NCBI GenBank assembly: GCA_910576545.1
Contig: CAJTKM010000020.1
Span: forward strand, 1-59,376
DNA from: Lachnospiraceae bacterium
Lineage (GTDB): Bacteria; Bacillota; Clostridia; Lachnospirales; Anaerotignaceae
Direction of reading: 5' to 3'
DNA length: 59,376 bases
The notes beneath the pieces are model-generated. The model did not search any database and had not been told where the DNA came from. It was given only the letters and a program-made list of their open reading frames with translations. Each line of letters starts with the position of its first letter. The stretch's first letter is position 1. Positions 34,710 to 42,946 of the stretch are shown piece after piece. The translations under genes and the position numbers were made by a program.

Positions 34710-35330
34710 TTAAAAGGGCAAGAATTTATTCAGGAAGGAGAGCCCCAGCTTTTTGCGTATGGTGTCTGCATTCTGATAGCCCAGCCGTTCCGCCTCTTTC
34801 AACAGTTTTGCGGCCTTCTTTTTATCTCCGCCCTGACCGACTGCAAGGGCGTAATTGCCGAGGGTTATGGCATAATCCACATCATTCGGGGAGATAAGGG
34901 AAAGCCCCTTTTCGTAGTATTCACAGGCAGTCTGGAACTGCCCGCGGATAAGATAAACCGCGCCGATATTGCCATAGGCTACGCCATCGGAAGGGTTGAG
35001 GGAAAGAGCCTTTTCATAGCAGGAAAGAGCTTTTTCATGTGCGCCCAGGCTGCGGTATGCCCTGCCAAGCCGCACCCAGATATCCGGTATATTTTCGTTT
35101 GTCTGCAAAGCGTTCAAAAGAGCCTGTATTTCCAGAGAAGTCTGCCCCTGTTGATGGTATTCGCCTGATTTGGCGATATAGGAAAACGCCAGTGCTTCCG
35201 CTTCAGGGCCGCTTAATATCTGCTCGTTTTCTTCCCGCGTATATTTCCTGCCGCAGAAGGAACAGACCAGTGCGCCCTGTTCTGTGACCAAGTCGCTGGA
35301 GCCGCAGGCCTGACATTTTAATATTTGCAT
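34710..35330 (-). CDS. Zinc-ribbon / TPR-repeat protein
   Basis: A 206-residue soluble protein. The first 30 residues form a zinc ribbon, CQACGSSD then CSFCGRKY. Three or more TPR repeats follow (about 68-100, 102-135 and 138-175) with the usual W-G-Y and A-Y pattern, for example WVRLGRAYRSLGAHEKALSCYEKALSLNP. Such proteins act as scaffolds; the partner is unknown. The start at ATG 35330 is chosen so that the zinc ribbon opens the protein; the upstream frame lies in the promoter. Promoter boxes are at 35412-35440. Confidence 0.82.
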   Translation of the reverse strand: MQILKCQACGSSDLVTEQGALVCSFCGRKYTREENEQILSGPEAEALAFSYIAKSGEYHQQGQTSLEIQALLNALQTNENIPDIWVRLGRAYRSLGAHEKALSCYEKALSLNPSDGVAYGNIGAVYLIRGQFQTACEYYEKGLSLISPNDVDYAITLGNYALAVGQGGDKKKAAKLLKEAERLGYQNADTIRKKLGLSFLNKFLPF

Positions 35331-35411
35331 AGAATAACACCTCGTTTCAAGCAGTTTCCGCTTTTTGTGCCATGACATTTCGGGATTTAGAACTTTTCCT
35401 GTATGCGTAAT

Positions 35412-35440
35412 ATTGTAGCATATCTGGAAAATCCTTACAA
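35412..35440 (-). promoter_or_regulatory. Promoter of the zinc-ribbon/TPR gene
   Basis: On the minus strand, TTGTAA (35435-35440), 17 bp and TACAAT (35412-35417). Each box matches five of six consensus bases. Confidence 0.7.
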
Positions 35441-35472
35441 GTATCGGAATGAGGAGGATTCGCTGCAAATAC

Positions 35473-35548
35473 GGAAAAACGCGGAGTACTCGCCCAAGCG
35501 GGCAATCAGGTCTGCTTGTCCGTTTGGGGGAATACTCCGCGTTTTTTC
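35473..35548 (-). terminator. Long terminator after the 57-aa gene
   Basis: An imperfect stem of about 25 pairs (left arm from 35473, right arm to 35548) with ACGCGGAGTA / TACTCCGCGT at its base. On the minus strand it is followed by a T run. Confidence 0.75.
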
Positions 35549-35559
35549 AGAGAGAGATT

Positions 35560-35733
35560 TTATTCAGGAAGAACCGCAGAAGCGGTCGTGTTATCCAGAG
35601 GGGTGTCCTGCGCCTGCAGCTGTTCCATCGCGGGGGCTTCATGGTTAGCCACATAGAGGGACATTCCTGTGACAAAAGAAAGCGTGAAAGTGACCATTGC
35701 GATACTGAATAATTTCATAAGTTGTTTTTTCAT
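35560..35733 (-). CDS. Small membrane or secreted peptide, 57 aa
   Basis: A 57-residue protein beginning MKKQLMKLFSIAMV, with one hydrophobic segment (about 8-29) after a lysine-rich start, then an acidic, alanine- and threonine-rich tail ending ASAVLPE. It may be a membrane-anchored peptide or a secreted one with an uncleaved signal; VTGMS could be near a cleavage site. The ribosome site AAAGGAGGAG is strong and a clear terminator follows, so it is very likely real despite its length. No family is recognised. A possible extended -10 (TGCTATACT on the minus strand, 35808-35816) lies about 75 bp upstream. Confidence 0.75.
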   Translation of the reverse strand: MKKQLMKLFSIAMVTFTLSFVTGMSLYVANHEAPAMEQLQAQDTPLDNTTASAVLPE

Positions 35734-36046
35734 AAACGTCTCCTCCTTTGGCGTTTTTGTCTGTACCAGTTATACTGAAATTTTGTTTCTTTTTTGTTTC
35801 TGATAAGAGTATAGCACAGAATGGCGCGGCGTAGGTTACAGCAGGTTAACATTACCGTTACAATGTGGTTTCACTTTTATTACGGGAGTGTATCAGAAAA
35901 AATACAGAATTATGACAAAATACGACAAACACTTCTGCGGAGGGACTGGTCCGATCTGCCGGATTGTGAAACAGGAAAATATCCCTTTCAGGTTATTCGT
36001 GGTGGTGGAGGATGGAGGGTCACAAGGAGATACTTAAATTTTTCTT

Positions 36047-36072
36047 AAGAGAGGAGCAATCTCTCTTTTTTT
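36047..36072 (+). terminator. Orphan plus-strand terminator upstream of mraZ
   Basis: AAGAGAG (36047-36053) / CTCTCTT (36061-36067) with a T run to 36072. It would end a transcript from the 35820-36046 region, where no convincing gene is seen. It insulates the mraZ promoter. Confidence 0.65.
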
Positions 36073-36140
36073 GTGCGGGAAAATGCCGGAAATCAAGGAT
36101 TTTTTGAAAAAAAGAAAAGAAAAAAACATATGTTCAGGGG

Positions 36141-36169
36141 TTGTATTTTTGTTACAGTTATATTACAAT
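36141..36169 (+). promoter_or_regulatory. mraZ operon promoter
   Basis: TTGTAT (36141-36146), 17 bp, TACAAT (36164-36169). MraZ boxes begin at the next base, as in other autoregulated mraZ promoters. Confidence 0.75.
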
Positions 36170-36243
36170 GTGGTAAGAAGTGGTATAAAGTGGGGTGAAA
36201 TGGAGAATTTTTACTATATCTTGTAACCTGTGGTGAAAGGTGG
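36170..36243 (+). promoter_or_regulatory. MraZ boxes in two clusters
   Basis: GTGG occurs at 36170, 36180 and 36190, with ATGG at 36200, an exact 10-bp period typical of MraZ binding sites and immediately after the -10. A further pair at 36230 and 36240 is in the same 10-bp phase and overlaps the mraZ ribosome-site region. The first cluster is well supported; the second is inferred. Confidence 0.75.
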
Positions 36244-36253
36244 TGACGGCAGG

Positions 36254-36685
36254 ATGTTCATGGGACAATATCAGCATTCCATAGATGCAAAAGGGCGTTT
36301 GATTGTGCCCGCGAAGTTCCGAGAGGGTCTTGGTGAGCATTTTGTCGTGACAAAAGGGCTGGATAATTGTCTGTTTGCTTATCCACAGGACGAATGGAAA
36401 ATTTTTGAGGAAAAATTGAAACAGCTGCCGCTGACCAATACAGGCGCAAGGAAATTCGTGAGGTTTTTCTTTGCGGGAGCGGTAGAGTGCGAATTAGATA
36501 ATCAGGGGCGTATTATGGTGCCGCCCCATTTGAGAGAATATGCAGGGCTGAAAAAGGAAGTTGTTTCTATCGGCGTGAATAACCGCATTGAAATATGGAA
36601 TAAAGAAAGCTGGAATGATTACAGCAACGAGGAAGATTATATCAGCAACGAGCTGGCGTTTGAAATGGAAAACCTTGGAATTTAA
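36254..36685 (+). CDS. mraZ: Transcriptional regulator MraZ
   Basis: MraZ is a DNA-binding ring protein that represses its own dcw operon. The 143-residue protein equals the B. subtilis length. Two SpoVT-AbrB-like repeats are seen: [24 protein letters not shown] and the later [21 protein letters not shown]. The start at ATG 36254 matches the conserved MFMG beginning; a GTG at 36230 would add 8 residues inside the GTGG repeat region. Boxes for autoregulation lie just upstream. Confidence 0.96.
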   Translation: MFMGQYQHSIDAKGRLIVPAKFREGLGEHFVVTKGLDNCLFAYPQDEWKIFEEKLKQLPLTNTGARKFVRFFFAGAVECELDNQGRIMVPPHLREYAGLKKEVVSIGVNNRIEIWNKESWNDYSNEEDYISNELAFEMENLGI

Positions 36686-36702
36686 CGGAAAGGATACAAC
36701 AG

Positions 36703-37644
36703 ATGGAATTTCATCATGTTTCTGTACTTCTGCGGGAGTGCATCGAACAGTTGAATATAGACACGGACGGCTGTTATGTGGACGGCACGATGGGCGGCGG
36801 CGGGCATTCGCTGGAAATTGTAAAGCGGCTGAAAGGCGGCAGGCTCATTGGCGTAGACCAGGATCCGAACGCGCAGAAAGCGGCAGGGGAACGGTTGCGG
36901 AACTATCAGGACAGGGTAACGTTCGTGCGGGATAATTTCGGCAATATTGCCCGTATTTTGGACGGGCTTGGAATAGAAAAAATAGACGGGATGCTGCTGG
37001 ATATCGGCGTATCGTCGCATCAGCTGGATGAAGGGGAGCGAGGGTTTTCCTACCAGCAGGATGCGCCGCTGGATATGCGCATGAATCCGGACAAGCCGTT
37101 CAGTGCGTATGACGTGATAAACGGCTACAACGAGGAAGAACTCAACCGCGTGATATTCACATATGGCGAGGAGCGATGGGCGAAGCGTATTGCACAGTTT
37201 ATTGTAAAGGAACGGCAGGACAGGCCCATTGAATCGACGGGCAGGCTGGTGGAGGTCATCAAAAAGGCTGTGCCGAAGGGCGCGCGGAAGGATGGACCGC
37301 ATCCGGCTAAGCGCACGTTTCAGGCGATACGGATTGAGGTCAACGGGGAACTGGACGTATTGCAGCAGGCGATAGACGCTGCGGCAGGGCGGCTGGCTCC
37401 TGGAGGGCGGCTCTGTATCATCACATTCCATTCTCTGGAGGACAGGATTGTGAAAGAGGCATTCCGCAGACTGGAAAATCCATGTGTCTGCCCGCCGGAA
37501 TTTCCGGTGTGCGTCTGTGGGAAAAAGCCATTTGGCAGGGTGCTGACACGAAAGCCCATACTGCCGGGCAAAGAGGAACTGGAACAAAATCCCCGCGCAA
37601 GGAGCGCGAAGCTGCGTGTATTTGAAGCGGCAGGGGAAACCTGA
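36703..37644 (+). CDS. rsmH: 16S rRNA (cytosine-N4) methyltransferase RsmH
   Basis: RsmH methylates C1402 of 16S rRNA using SAM. The 313-residue protein has [11 protein letters not shown] as the SAM motif near residue 27, [20 protein letters not shown], and [10 protein letters not shown] toward the C-terminus. It follows mraZ by 17 bp in the conserved order. There are no oddities. Confidence 0.96.
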   Translation: MEFHHVSVLLRECIEQLNIDTDGCYVDGTMGGGGHSLEIVKRLKGGRLIGVDQDPNAQKAAGERLRNYQDRVTFVRDNFGNIARILDGLGIEKIDGMLLDIGVSSHQLDEGERGFSYQQDAPLDMRMNPDKPFSAYDVINGYNEEELNRVIFTYGEERWAKRIAQFIVKERQDRPIESTGRLVEVIKKAVPKGARKDGPHPAKRTFQAIRIEVNGELDVLQQAIDAAAGRLAPGGRLCIITFHSLEDRIVKEAFRRLENPCVCPPEFPVCVCGKKPFGRVLTRKPILPGKEELEQNPRARSAKLRVFEAAGET

Positions 37645-37679
37645 AAATAATTTTTAGAACATAAAGGGAGGGGAACAGC

Positions 37680-38213
37680 ATGGCAGCAAATCAACGGCGC
37701 AGAAGGGACGATTTTAACAGGGGGACGTCCTACTATACATATGGGAACGTTGCGTATGAATTGCAGCCGGACTATACCCCGCACCCTTTGCATGAGGAAA
37801 AACGCCGCAAAGAGGAGGAAGCCCGGGAGGCGAGGGCAGAAGCCAGAGAGCGGAGGATATCCACGGCAAAAATGATACTTGCGGCGCTGGTACTGTTTGC
37901 GGGCTGCATTGCGTTTATGGGGATGCATGTTTTAGTAGCAAACGAAGAGATTTCTTTGAGAAAGCAGAAAAGCGAGCTGGCTGATTTGAAGGCGGGCAAC
38001 GCAATACTGGAAGCGGAACTGACGGAAAAGCTGGATATGGACTTTATCAAGGAGGAGGCAATCAAACGGCTTGGCATGGCAGAACCGCAGCCTTACCAGA
38101 TTGTTTATATCGATGTGCCAAAGCAGAGTTATACGGTGCAGCATGCCGATGATGAAGCGGAGCAGGAACCTTCTGTATTGTCGAAGATCTCAAATATTGT
38201 GAAAAAGGATTGA
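37680..38213 (+). CDS. ftsL: FtsL-like cell division protein
   Basis: A 177-residue bitopic division protein. A long charged cytoplasmic tail (about 1-60, many K, E and R) leads to one membrane helix (about 64-86) and an outside coiled coil with leucine repeats (EISLRKQKSELADLKAGNAILEAEL). The region KEEAIKRLGMAEP fits FtsL/DivIC-type proteins. Position between rsmH and a class B PBP supports FtsL, which joins FtsB and FtsI at the septum. The cytoplasmic tail is longer than in B. subtilis FtsL. Confidence 0.85.
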   Translation: MAANQRRRRDDFNRGTSYYTYGNVAYELQPDYTPHPLHEEKRRKEEEAREARAEARERRISTAKMILAALVLFAGCIAFMGMHVLVANEEISLRKQKSELADLKAGNAILEAELTEKLDMDFIKEEAIKRLGMAEPQPYQIVYIDVPKQSYTVQHADDEAEQEPSVLSKISNIVKKD

Positions 38214-38220
38214 TGAGAGG

Positions 38221-40464
38221 ATGAAAAGAGATGCGCATGGAATAAAAGCGAAGGGGAGATTTGCTTTTATTCTTTTTGTATTTATGATAGCGATGAGCGC
38301 GTTGATGACACGCGTGGTATATTTGAAAATCGTGCATGGGGCGGAATATGAAGCGGAGGCGAAAAAACAGCAGATTAACCGCTACGATGTGGAAATCGCG
38401 GCGAACCGCGGCAGCATACTGGACAGGAATGAGCAGGTGCTGGCGGTTTCGACAGCTGTGTTTAATGTTGCGCTTGACCCTTTGCAGCTGGCAGATGAAA
38501 AAAAGACGGAGGAGCAGGAACGCACCCTGACAACGCTCTGCGAATATTTTCCAGAGCTGAATTATTCCGACTTGAAATATCACATTACGCTTGACCCGAC
38601 AACAGGCGAAATCAATTCGCCGAACCATTGGAAATATCTGGTGAAGGGCATTGAACGCGAAGTAAAGGAAAAGCTAGAGGCGGAGAACCTGAAAGGCGTT
38701 TATTTCGAGCAGACAAGCCGCCGTTCCTACCCGCTGAAATCGCTGGCGTGTCATTTGATTGGCTTTGTGCGCGGCGGTGCGTCATGGGGGCTGGAGGGCT
38801 ACTATGCCGATGAAATGACAGGTACGCCGGGCCGTTCCTTTATCCTCTACCAGGGTGCGGACAGGGTGACTTATCAGGAATATCCCGCGCAGGACGGCAG
38901 TACCATCGTGACTACGCTGGATTATACCATACAGCAGTATGCGGAGGAGGTCGTGCAGGAAACGATGAAGGAATGGCCCTCCCAAAATGTGGCGGCAATG
39001 GTAATGAACCCTAACACAGGTGAAATATATGCGATGGCGGCGGCTGACAAATTCGATCTGAACGACCCTTCCAAGCCGTTGGAACTGGAAACAGACGCGG
39101 AGTTTCAGGAAAGATGGGAGGCGATGACGACACAGGAGCAGAGTGATTACCTGAATAAAATGTGGAGGAATTTCTGTGTCAGCGATACCTACGAGCCAGG
39201 CTCAGTCTATAAGCCTATTACAGTTGCGGCGGCGCTGGAAGAAGGGCTGATTAACATGAATGATACATTTACCTGCAACGGTAAGATTACCGTGGCTGAC
39301 CGCGATATTGGATGTGCGAACAAGAATGGGCATAATACAATCAATGTAACGGAAATTTTAGCGCAGTCCTGCAACCCGGGCGTAGTGCAGATTGCAAACC
39401 TTTTGGGGGCGGAAACATTTTATAAATATCAGAAGGAATTTGGATTCGGGCAGGATACGGGTATAGACCTTCCCGGTGAACCAGGGGCGGATTCATGGGA
39501 CAGAGTCATGCATGCACTTTCCGCGATTGGTCCTACGGAACTGGCAACGATGTCCTTCGGGCAGACGTTCAACTGCTCTTCTGTACAGATGGTGACGGCG
39601 TTTTCCGCGCTGATTAACGGCGGGAATCTGGTAAGGCCTTACGTGGTTTCTCAGATTAAGGACAGCACAGGCACAGTCATAAAGGAGCATGGCACAGAGA
39701 TTGTGCGGAAGGTGATTTCGAGGGAAACCTCGGATGCGCTCCGAAGCGCAATGAAAGCAACGGTAGACCATGGTACAGCCAGAAAGATACAGATACCGGG
39801 TTATTCTATTGGATGTAAAACAGGTACGTCCGAACAAGGTACTCGTGAAAGAAAAGATATTTGGACGTTGACACATATGGCATATTTTCCGGCGGAAAAC
39901 CCGCAGTATCTGGTGTTTACGGTGATCCATATTCCTGACGAATATCAGGACGGCGTGCAGTCCACCGGGCCTATGACGAAAAAGCTGATGGAAAACATCA
40001 TCAAATATAAAAACCTTGAGCCTACGGAATCCGAGGACGCCGCGCCGCTGAAATCCGGCCAGACAGTGACGATGCCGGAGTATATCGGCAGCAGTGCATA
40101 TCAGGCGACGCTGGATTTGGATGCGCAGGGGCTGAATTATAAAATCGTAGGGACAGGCAACCAGATTACGAACCAGGTGCCGAAGGTTGGAACGGACGTT
40201 GAAATCGGCAGTGAGGTTATATTATATGTAGAAAAATCCGAAGAAGAAATTGGTACGGTGAAAGTGCCGAATGTAGTCGGCAAGAGTTACGACGCTGCAG
40301 TGAAAGAGTTAACAGATTTGGAGTTTGAGGTAGTGTTTGAGGGCGAGGAAGGCGGAAATGTGGTTTCCCAAAGCCCGAAACATGGTCTTTCTGTGGAGCC
40401 GGGCAGTGAAGTAACCATTAAGCTGGAAAAAGCAGAAAAGCCGGAAGAGGGCAAGACGGAGTAG
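38221..40464 (+). CDS. Class B penicillin-binding protein with two PASTA domains
   Basis: A 747-residue septal or sporulation transpeptidase (PBP2B/SpoVD group) that cross-links peptidoglycan. One N-terminal membrane anchor (about 14-36) is followed by the pedestal domain (about 50-220). The transpeptidase has SVYK (Ser328, the nucleophile), SCN and KTGTS motifs. Two C-terminal PASTA domains (about 620-680 and 683-742) are seen. It follows ftsL by 8 bp. The dcw cluster stops here with a terminator; mraY, murF and ftsW are not adjacent. Whether it serves division, sporulation or both cannot be told from sequence. Confidence 0.93.
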   Translation: MKRDAHGIKAKGRFAFILFVFMIAMSALMTRVVYLKIVHGAEYEAEAKKQQINRYDVEIAANRGSILDRNEQVLAVSTAVFNVALDPLQLADEKKTEEQERTLTTLCEYFPELNYSDLKYHITLDPTTGEINSPNHWKYLVKGIEREVKEKLEAENLKGVYFEQTSRRSYPLKSLACHLIGFVRGGASWGLEGYYADEMTGTPGRSFILYQGADRVTYQEYPAQDGSTIVTTLDYTIQQYAEEVVQETMKEWPSQNVAAMVMNPNTGEIYAMAAADKFDLNDPSKPLELETDAEFQERWEAMTTQEQSDYLNKMWRNFCVSDTYEPGSVYKPITVAAALEEGLINMNDTFTCNGKITVADRDIGCANKNGHNTINVTEILAQSCNPGVVQIANLLGAETFYKYQKEFGFGQDTGIDLPGEPGADSWDRVMHALSAIGPTELATMSFGQTFNCSSVQMVTAFSALINGGNLVRPYVVSQIKDSTGTVIKEHGTEIVRKVISRETSDALRSAMKATVDHGTARKIQIPGYSIGCKTGTSEQGTRERKDIWTLTHMAYFPAENPQYLVFTVIHIPDEYQDGVQSTGPMTKKLMENIIKYKNLEPTESEDAAPLKSGQTVTMPEYIGSSAYQATLDLDAQGLNYKIVGTGNQITNQVPKVGTDVEIGSEVILYVEKSEEEIGTVKVPNVVGKSYDAAVKELTDLEFEVVFEGEEGGNVVSQSPKHGLSVEPGSEVTIKLEKAEKPEEGKTE

Positions 40465-40466
40465 TC

Positions 40467-40510
40467 AAAAAAAGGGTTTGGGAAGAAATGAGATTCCCAA
40501 ACCTTTTTTA
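40467..40510. terminator. Bidirectional terminator after the dcw fragment
   Basis: GGTTTGGGA / TCCCAAACC stem (40475-40503) with A and T tracts on both sides, between convergent genes. Confidence 0.85.
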
Positions 40511-40517
40511 GTGGAAT

Positions 40518-41048
40518 TTATTCATAAGGATATTCCGCGAAATAATCCACGCCGTCCCCTTCGTCCAGCCATTTTTCAAACCAGCCCAGAAAATCCTGCC
40601 TTTGACAGCAGGGCTGTACGCCCATCTCGCTGAAATGCCAGACTTCCCCGCTGCATGGGCCTGTGACAATCAGCTGGAAGGTCTGGCAGCAGCCAATGTC
40701 AATCAGCTCCAGTGTGCCGTTCATAGTGTCATTCGTTTCCGCTTCGGAAGCATCATCTCCCCAGATATATTCTGTTTCGTAGGGGAAGGGGAGGGAAAGC
40801 CTTGCGGTTTCCTCCGCATTTGCAGGCGGGAAGGGGAGCATTTTGCGTTCGCGTTTCCATGTACAACCGTTCCCGATTTCCAGAAGGAAACGGCGGAAGC
40901 CTTCCGGGAGCGTTACGCCCGCAGCCTGTTCAAAGGCAAGGATTTCCTGTTCTGGAAGCAGCGCGCCTAAGACAATTTGATTTTGCACTGTTTTTTCTTT
41001 GATACGATGGATTACAGTATCCATTTCACTGCTTTTGTAAATTGCCAT
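40518..41048 (-). CDS. SMI1/KNR4 (SUKH) family protein
   Basis: A 176-residue soluble protein of the SUKH superfamily. The typical opening LPEQEILAFEQAAGVTLPEGFRRFLLEIGNGC (residues about 31-63) and the end QDFLGWFEKWLDEG fit well. SUKH proteins often act as immunity proteins of secreted nuclease or deaminase toxins, but many are stand-alone. No toxin gene is adjacent. It is encoded 13 bp after an SGNH hydrolase gene on the same strand and is probably cotranscribed. Start at ATG 41048 with AAAGGGGA upstream. Confidence 0.85.
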   Translation of the reverse strand: MAIYKSSEMDTVIHRIKEKTVQNQIVLGALLPEQEILAFEQAAGVTLPEGFRRFLLEIGNGCTWKRERKMLPFPPANAEETARLSLPFPYETEYIWGDDASEAETNDTMNGTLELIDIGCCQTFQLIVTGPCSGEVWHFSEMGVQPCCQRQDFLGWFEKWLDEGDGVDYFAEYPYE

Positions 41049-41061
41049 TTGAATCCCCTTT

Positions 41062-41715
41062 TTATCCTTCTATAGGGCTCCGAAGCAGATCCAGCAGTTT
41101 CTTTTCCAGCAGCTCATATAAAACGTCATAACCTGCATTGCTCAGATGTACGCCATCATACTGGAAAAGGGCTTCATACGTTTCGGCGTCCTCTTTTTTT
41201 TGCAGGAAGGCGGAAAAAAGGTCTGCCACAGGGCAATGATAGGATTCCCCTAATTTCCGCACGATGTTACTGTAAAGCTCAATGCGGTCTGTTGTTGTGA
41301 ACGGGTAGAAATCCGTATCAATAACAGGCGGCGGAGTCAGGAGCAGGGGAAGGGAGCGGCCTCCGTTGAAATCTGCTTCCGGCTGGGCTGACGCAAGGAT
41401 ACGCTCGATGATCTGGCTCATGTTCTGCTCATATTCCCAAGGCGTGCGGTATTGCCCTTCGTTTAGCGCACTGTCGTTCGAGCCAAGCAGTACGCATACA
41501 ATCTGGGGGCGATGGCGCAGTACACTCTGCTCCAGCCGCCGCAGAGCCTCCCGTGTGGTTTCGCCGTTTATACCGCTGTTATAAACGTGCCATGAGAGAG
41601 CAGGCTCCTGCTGGGGCAGCTGGCGGGCAAGCCGCGCGGGATAGGCGATGTGGCTCAGTACGCCGTAGCCGTAGGTCAGGCTGTCCCCAAAAGCGACAAT
41701 GGTACACTGTTTCAT
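41062..41715 (-). CDS. SGNH/GDSL-family hydrolase
   Basis: A 217-residue esterase or lipase-like hydrolase of the SGNH fold. Block I is VAFGDSLTYGYG with the catalytic Ser (about residue 11), block II has NSGINGETT, block III has LLGSND, and block V has YDGVHLSNAGY with the Asp-His pair (about 190-196). There is no signal peptide, so it should act in the cytoplasm. Start at ATG 41715 after AAAGGAGC. It has its own promoter and is followed by the SUKH gene. The substrate is unknown. Confidence 0.9.
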   Translation of the reverse strand: MKQCTIVAFGDSLTYGYGVLSHIAYPARLARQLPQQEPALSWHVYNSGINGETTREALRRLEQSVLRHRPQIVCVLLGSNDSALNEGQYRTPWEYEQNMSQIIERILASAQPEADFNGGRSLPLLLTPPPVIDTDFYPFTTTDRIELYSNIVRKLGESYHCPVADLFSAFLQKKEDAETYEALFQYDGVHLSNAGYDVLYELLEKKLLDLLRSPIEG

Positions 41716-41759
41716 AAAAATGCTCCTTTCCGGTTTGCAGGGAAATTTCCTTTTCCTCT

Positions 41760-41788
41760 ATTTTAGAGGGGAAAAGGCGGAAAGTCAA
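41760..41788 (-). promoter_or_regulatory. Promoter of the SGNH-SUKH operon
   Basis: On the minus strand, TTGACT (41783-41788), 17 bp, TAAAAT (41760-41765). The -35 overlaps the stop codon of the LytTR gene. A CCTCTA/TAGAGG hairpin covers the -10 and may also end the LytTR transcript. Confidence 0.65.
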
Positions 41789-42528
41789 TTCGATTGACAA
41801 TCCAGCATTTCCGGAAACATCAGCGGAACCTCTTTTTTGTAATTGCGGCTGATGTAAGCATATTTTTGTGAGCCGAAAAAGGTAACGACCCAAGGGTCTT
41901 TGGATTTATCAATCGTGGCAATATTTTTCGTATTGACGATAAAGGAGCGGTGCGTCTGCACGAAAAAGCTGGCAGGCAGCCGTTCCCGCACCCGGTAAAG
42001 CGGTACGGGCAGCAGATGCGTTCCTGTTTTGGTATGCAGTACGGATTTTTTCATAGTGCTTTCCACAAAAAGGATATCGCTGTAAGGTATGCTGAAAATC
42101 TCCTTTGATGTACTGATATTGCAGTGGAACGTTGAATCAATATGAATTTTTTGGTACATTTCGTCATAATGCTGGATTAGAGCAGCCAGTTCCTCTTTTT
42201 TCTCGTTCCGAAGCGGGCAGAAGAAAAATTCGCAGGATTTCCAAAGCACAAACGCAGAAAGCAGATATTCAATTTTGAATGAAAAAAACAGCATAGGCGT
42301 ATGCTGGTACTTCTTTTTCTGGCGTATGCGGGAAATGATTCGGTTCGTTGCCGGATAATTCTCATCCAGCCAGAACAGAAAACAGTCAATGGAACAGGAA
42401 TCCAAAAGAGGCTGTATGTTTTCCCATGCATTTTCTTCTAAAATCAGGTTTTGGCTGCAGTTTATGCAAATATCTTTTACTTCTTTTTTGATCGTTTCTG
42501 GAAAATTTGAAAACAACATCGTAAACAT
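41785..42528 (-). CDS. LytTR regulator with degenerate receiver-like N-terminus
   Basis: A 247-residue response-regulator-like protein. The C-terminal LytTR DNA-binding domain (about 140-240) has IPYSDILFVESTMKKSVLHT and FVQTHRSFIVNTKNIATID. The N-terminus (about 1-115) resembles a receiver fold with FWLDENYP where a phospho-acceptor Asp would sit. It lacks the acidic pair near the start, and the usual KP is CP. Phosphorylation is therefore uncertain. No histidine kinase is adjacent. The start is taken at ATG 42528 after AAGGGGG; ATGs at 42561 or 42567 are possible. A promoter lies about 180 bp upstream. Confidence 0.8.
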   Translation of the reverse strand: MFTMLFSNFPETIKKEVKDICINCSQNLILEENAWENIQPLLDSCSIDCFLFWLDENYPATNRIISRIRQKKKYQHTPMLFFSFKIEYLLSAFVLWKSCEFFFCPLRNEKKEELAALIQHYDEMYQKIHIDSTFHCNISTSKEIFSIPYSDILFVESTMKKSVLHTKTGTHLLPVPLYRVRERLPASFFVQTHRSFIVNTKNIATIDKSKDPWVVTFFGSQKYAYISRNYKKEVPLMFPEMLDCQSN

Positions 42529-42710
42529 TTGAGCTTGTCCCCCTTCAAATTTGAAAAGCATAGACATAAGAAAAACACTCAAACAAAAAATCAAACACGA
42601 TCGTACAAAGGTACCGCTTGCTTGGTCTGCTGCAGAGAGTTTTCCGGTTGTCTGTTACAAAATAAAATTTTTACAATGTGAAGCTAAAAATATAAGCAGA
42701 GCATAAGTAA

Positions 42711-42738
42711 AGTATATAGTGCAAACATGCAAAATCAA
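42711..42738 (-). promoter_or_regulatory. Likely promoter of the LytTR gene
   Basis: On the minus strand, TTGATT (42733-42738), 16 bp, TATACT (42711-42716). A second TATAAT lies further upstream, beside the palindrome at 42757-42769. The remainder of the 418-bp divergent gap is AT-rich with no gene. Confidence 0.5.
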
Positions 42739-42756
42739 ATGAATGAATTTATTATA

Positions 42757-42769
42757 TCACATAATGTGA
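42757..42769. promoter_or_regulatory. 13-bp palindrome TCACATAATGTGA
   Basis: A perfect dyad (TCACAT-A-ATGTGA) sits upstream of the LytTR promoter boxes. A related half, ACAATGTGA, occurs at 42673-42681. It is operator-like; the binding protein is unknown. Confidence 0.45.
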
Positions 42770-42894
42770 AAAAGTAAAGACTATTTTCATAAAAAGCTAT
42801 CGAAAATAGGAAAAATGCGAAAAACAGCGTTATATTTTCACGAAAAAACGGGATTTCGAGGGAGCGCTGACAGAGGTCTATGGGGAATTATTTT

Positions 42895-42922
42895 GCATGT
42901 TTCCTGATTTCAAACATAATAT
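42895..42922 (+). promoter_or_regulatory. Candidate sigma-E promoter of the spoIIIA operon
   Basis: GCATGTT (42895-42901) matches the sigma-E -35 in six of seven positions. CATAATAT (42915-42922) matches the -10 partly, with a 13-bp spacer. Sigma-E control is known for spoIIIA in B. subtilis. Confidence 0.45.
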
Positions 42923-42946
42923 GAAACAAAAGGAGTGGGACAGGTC

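Noticed and set aside
35821-36048. 75-codon open frame ending at the terminator before mraZ
   Set aside because: No Shine-Dalgarno, improbable composition (many R, W and G), overlaps the leader of the minus-strand 57-aa gene. Kept only as a possible transcript.
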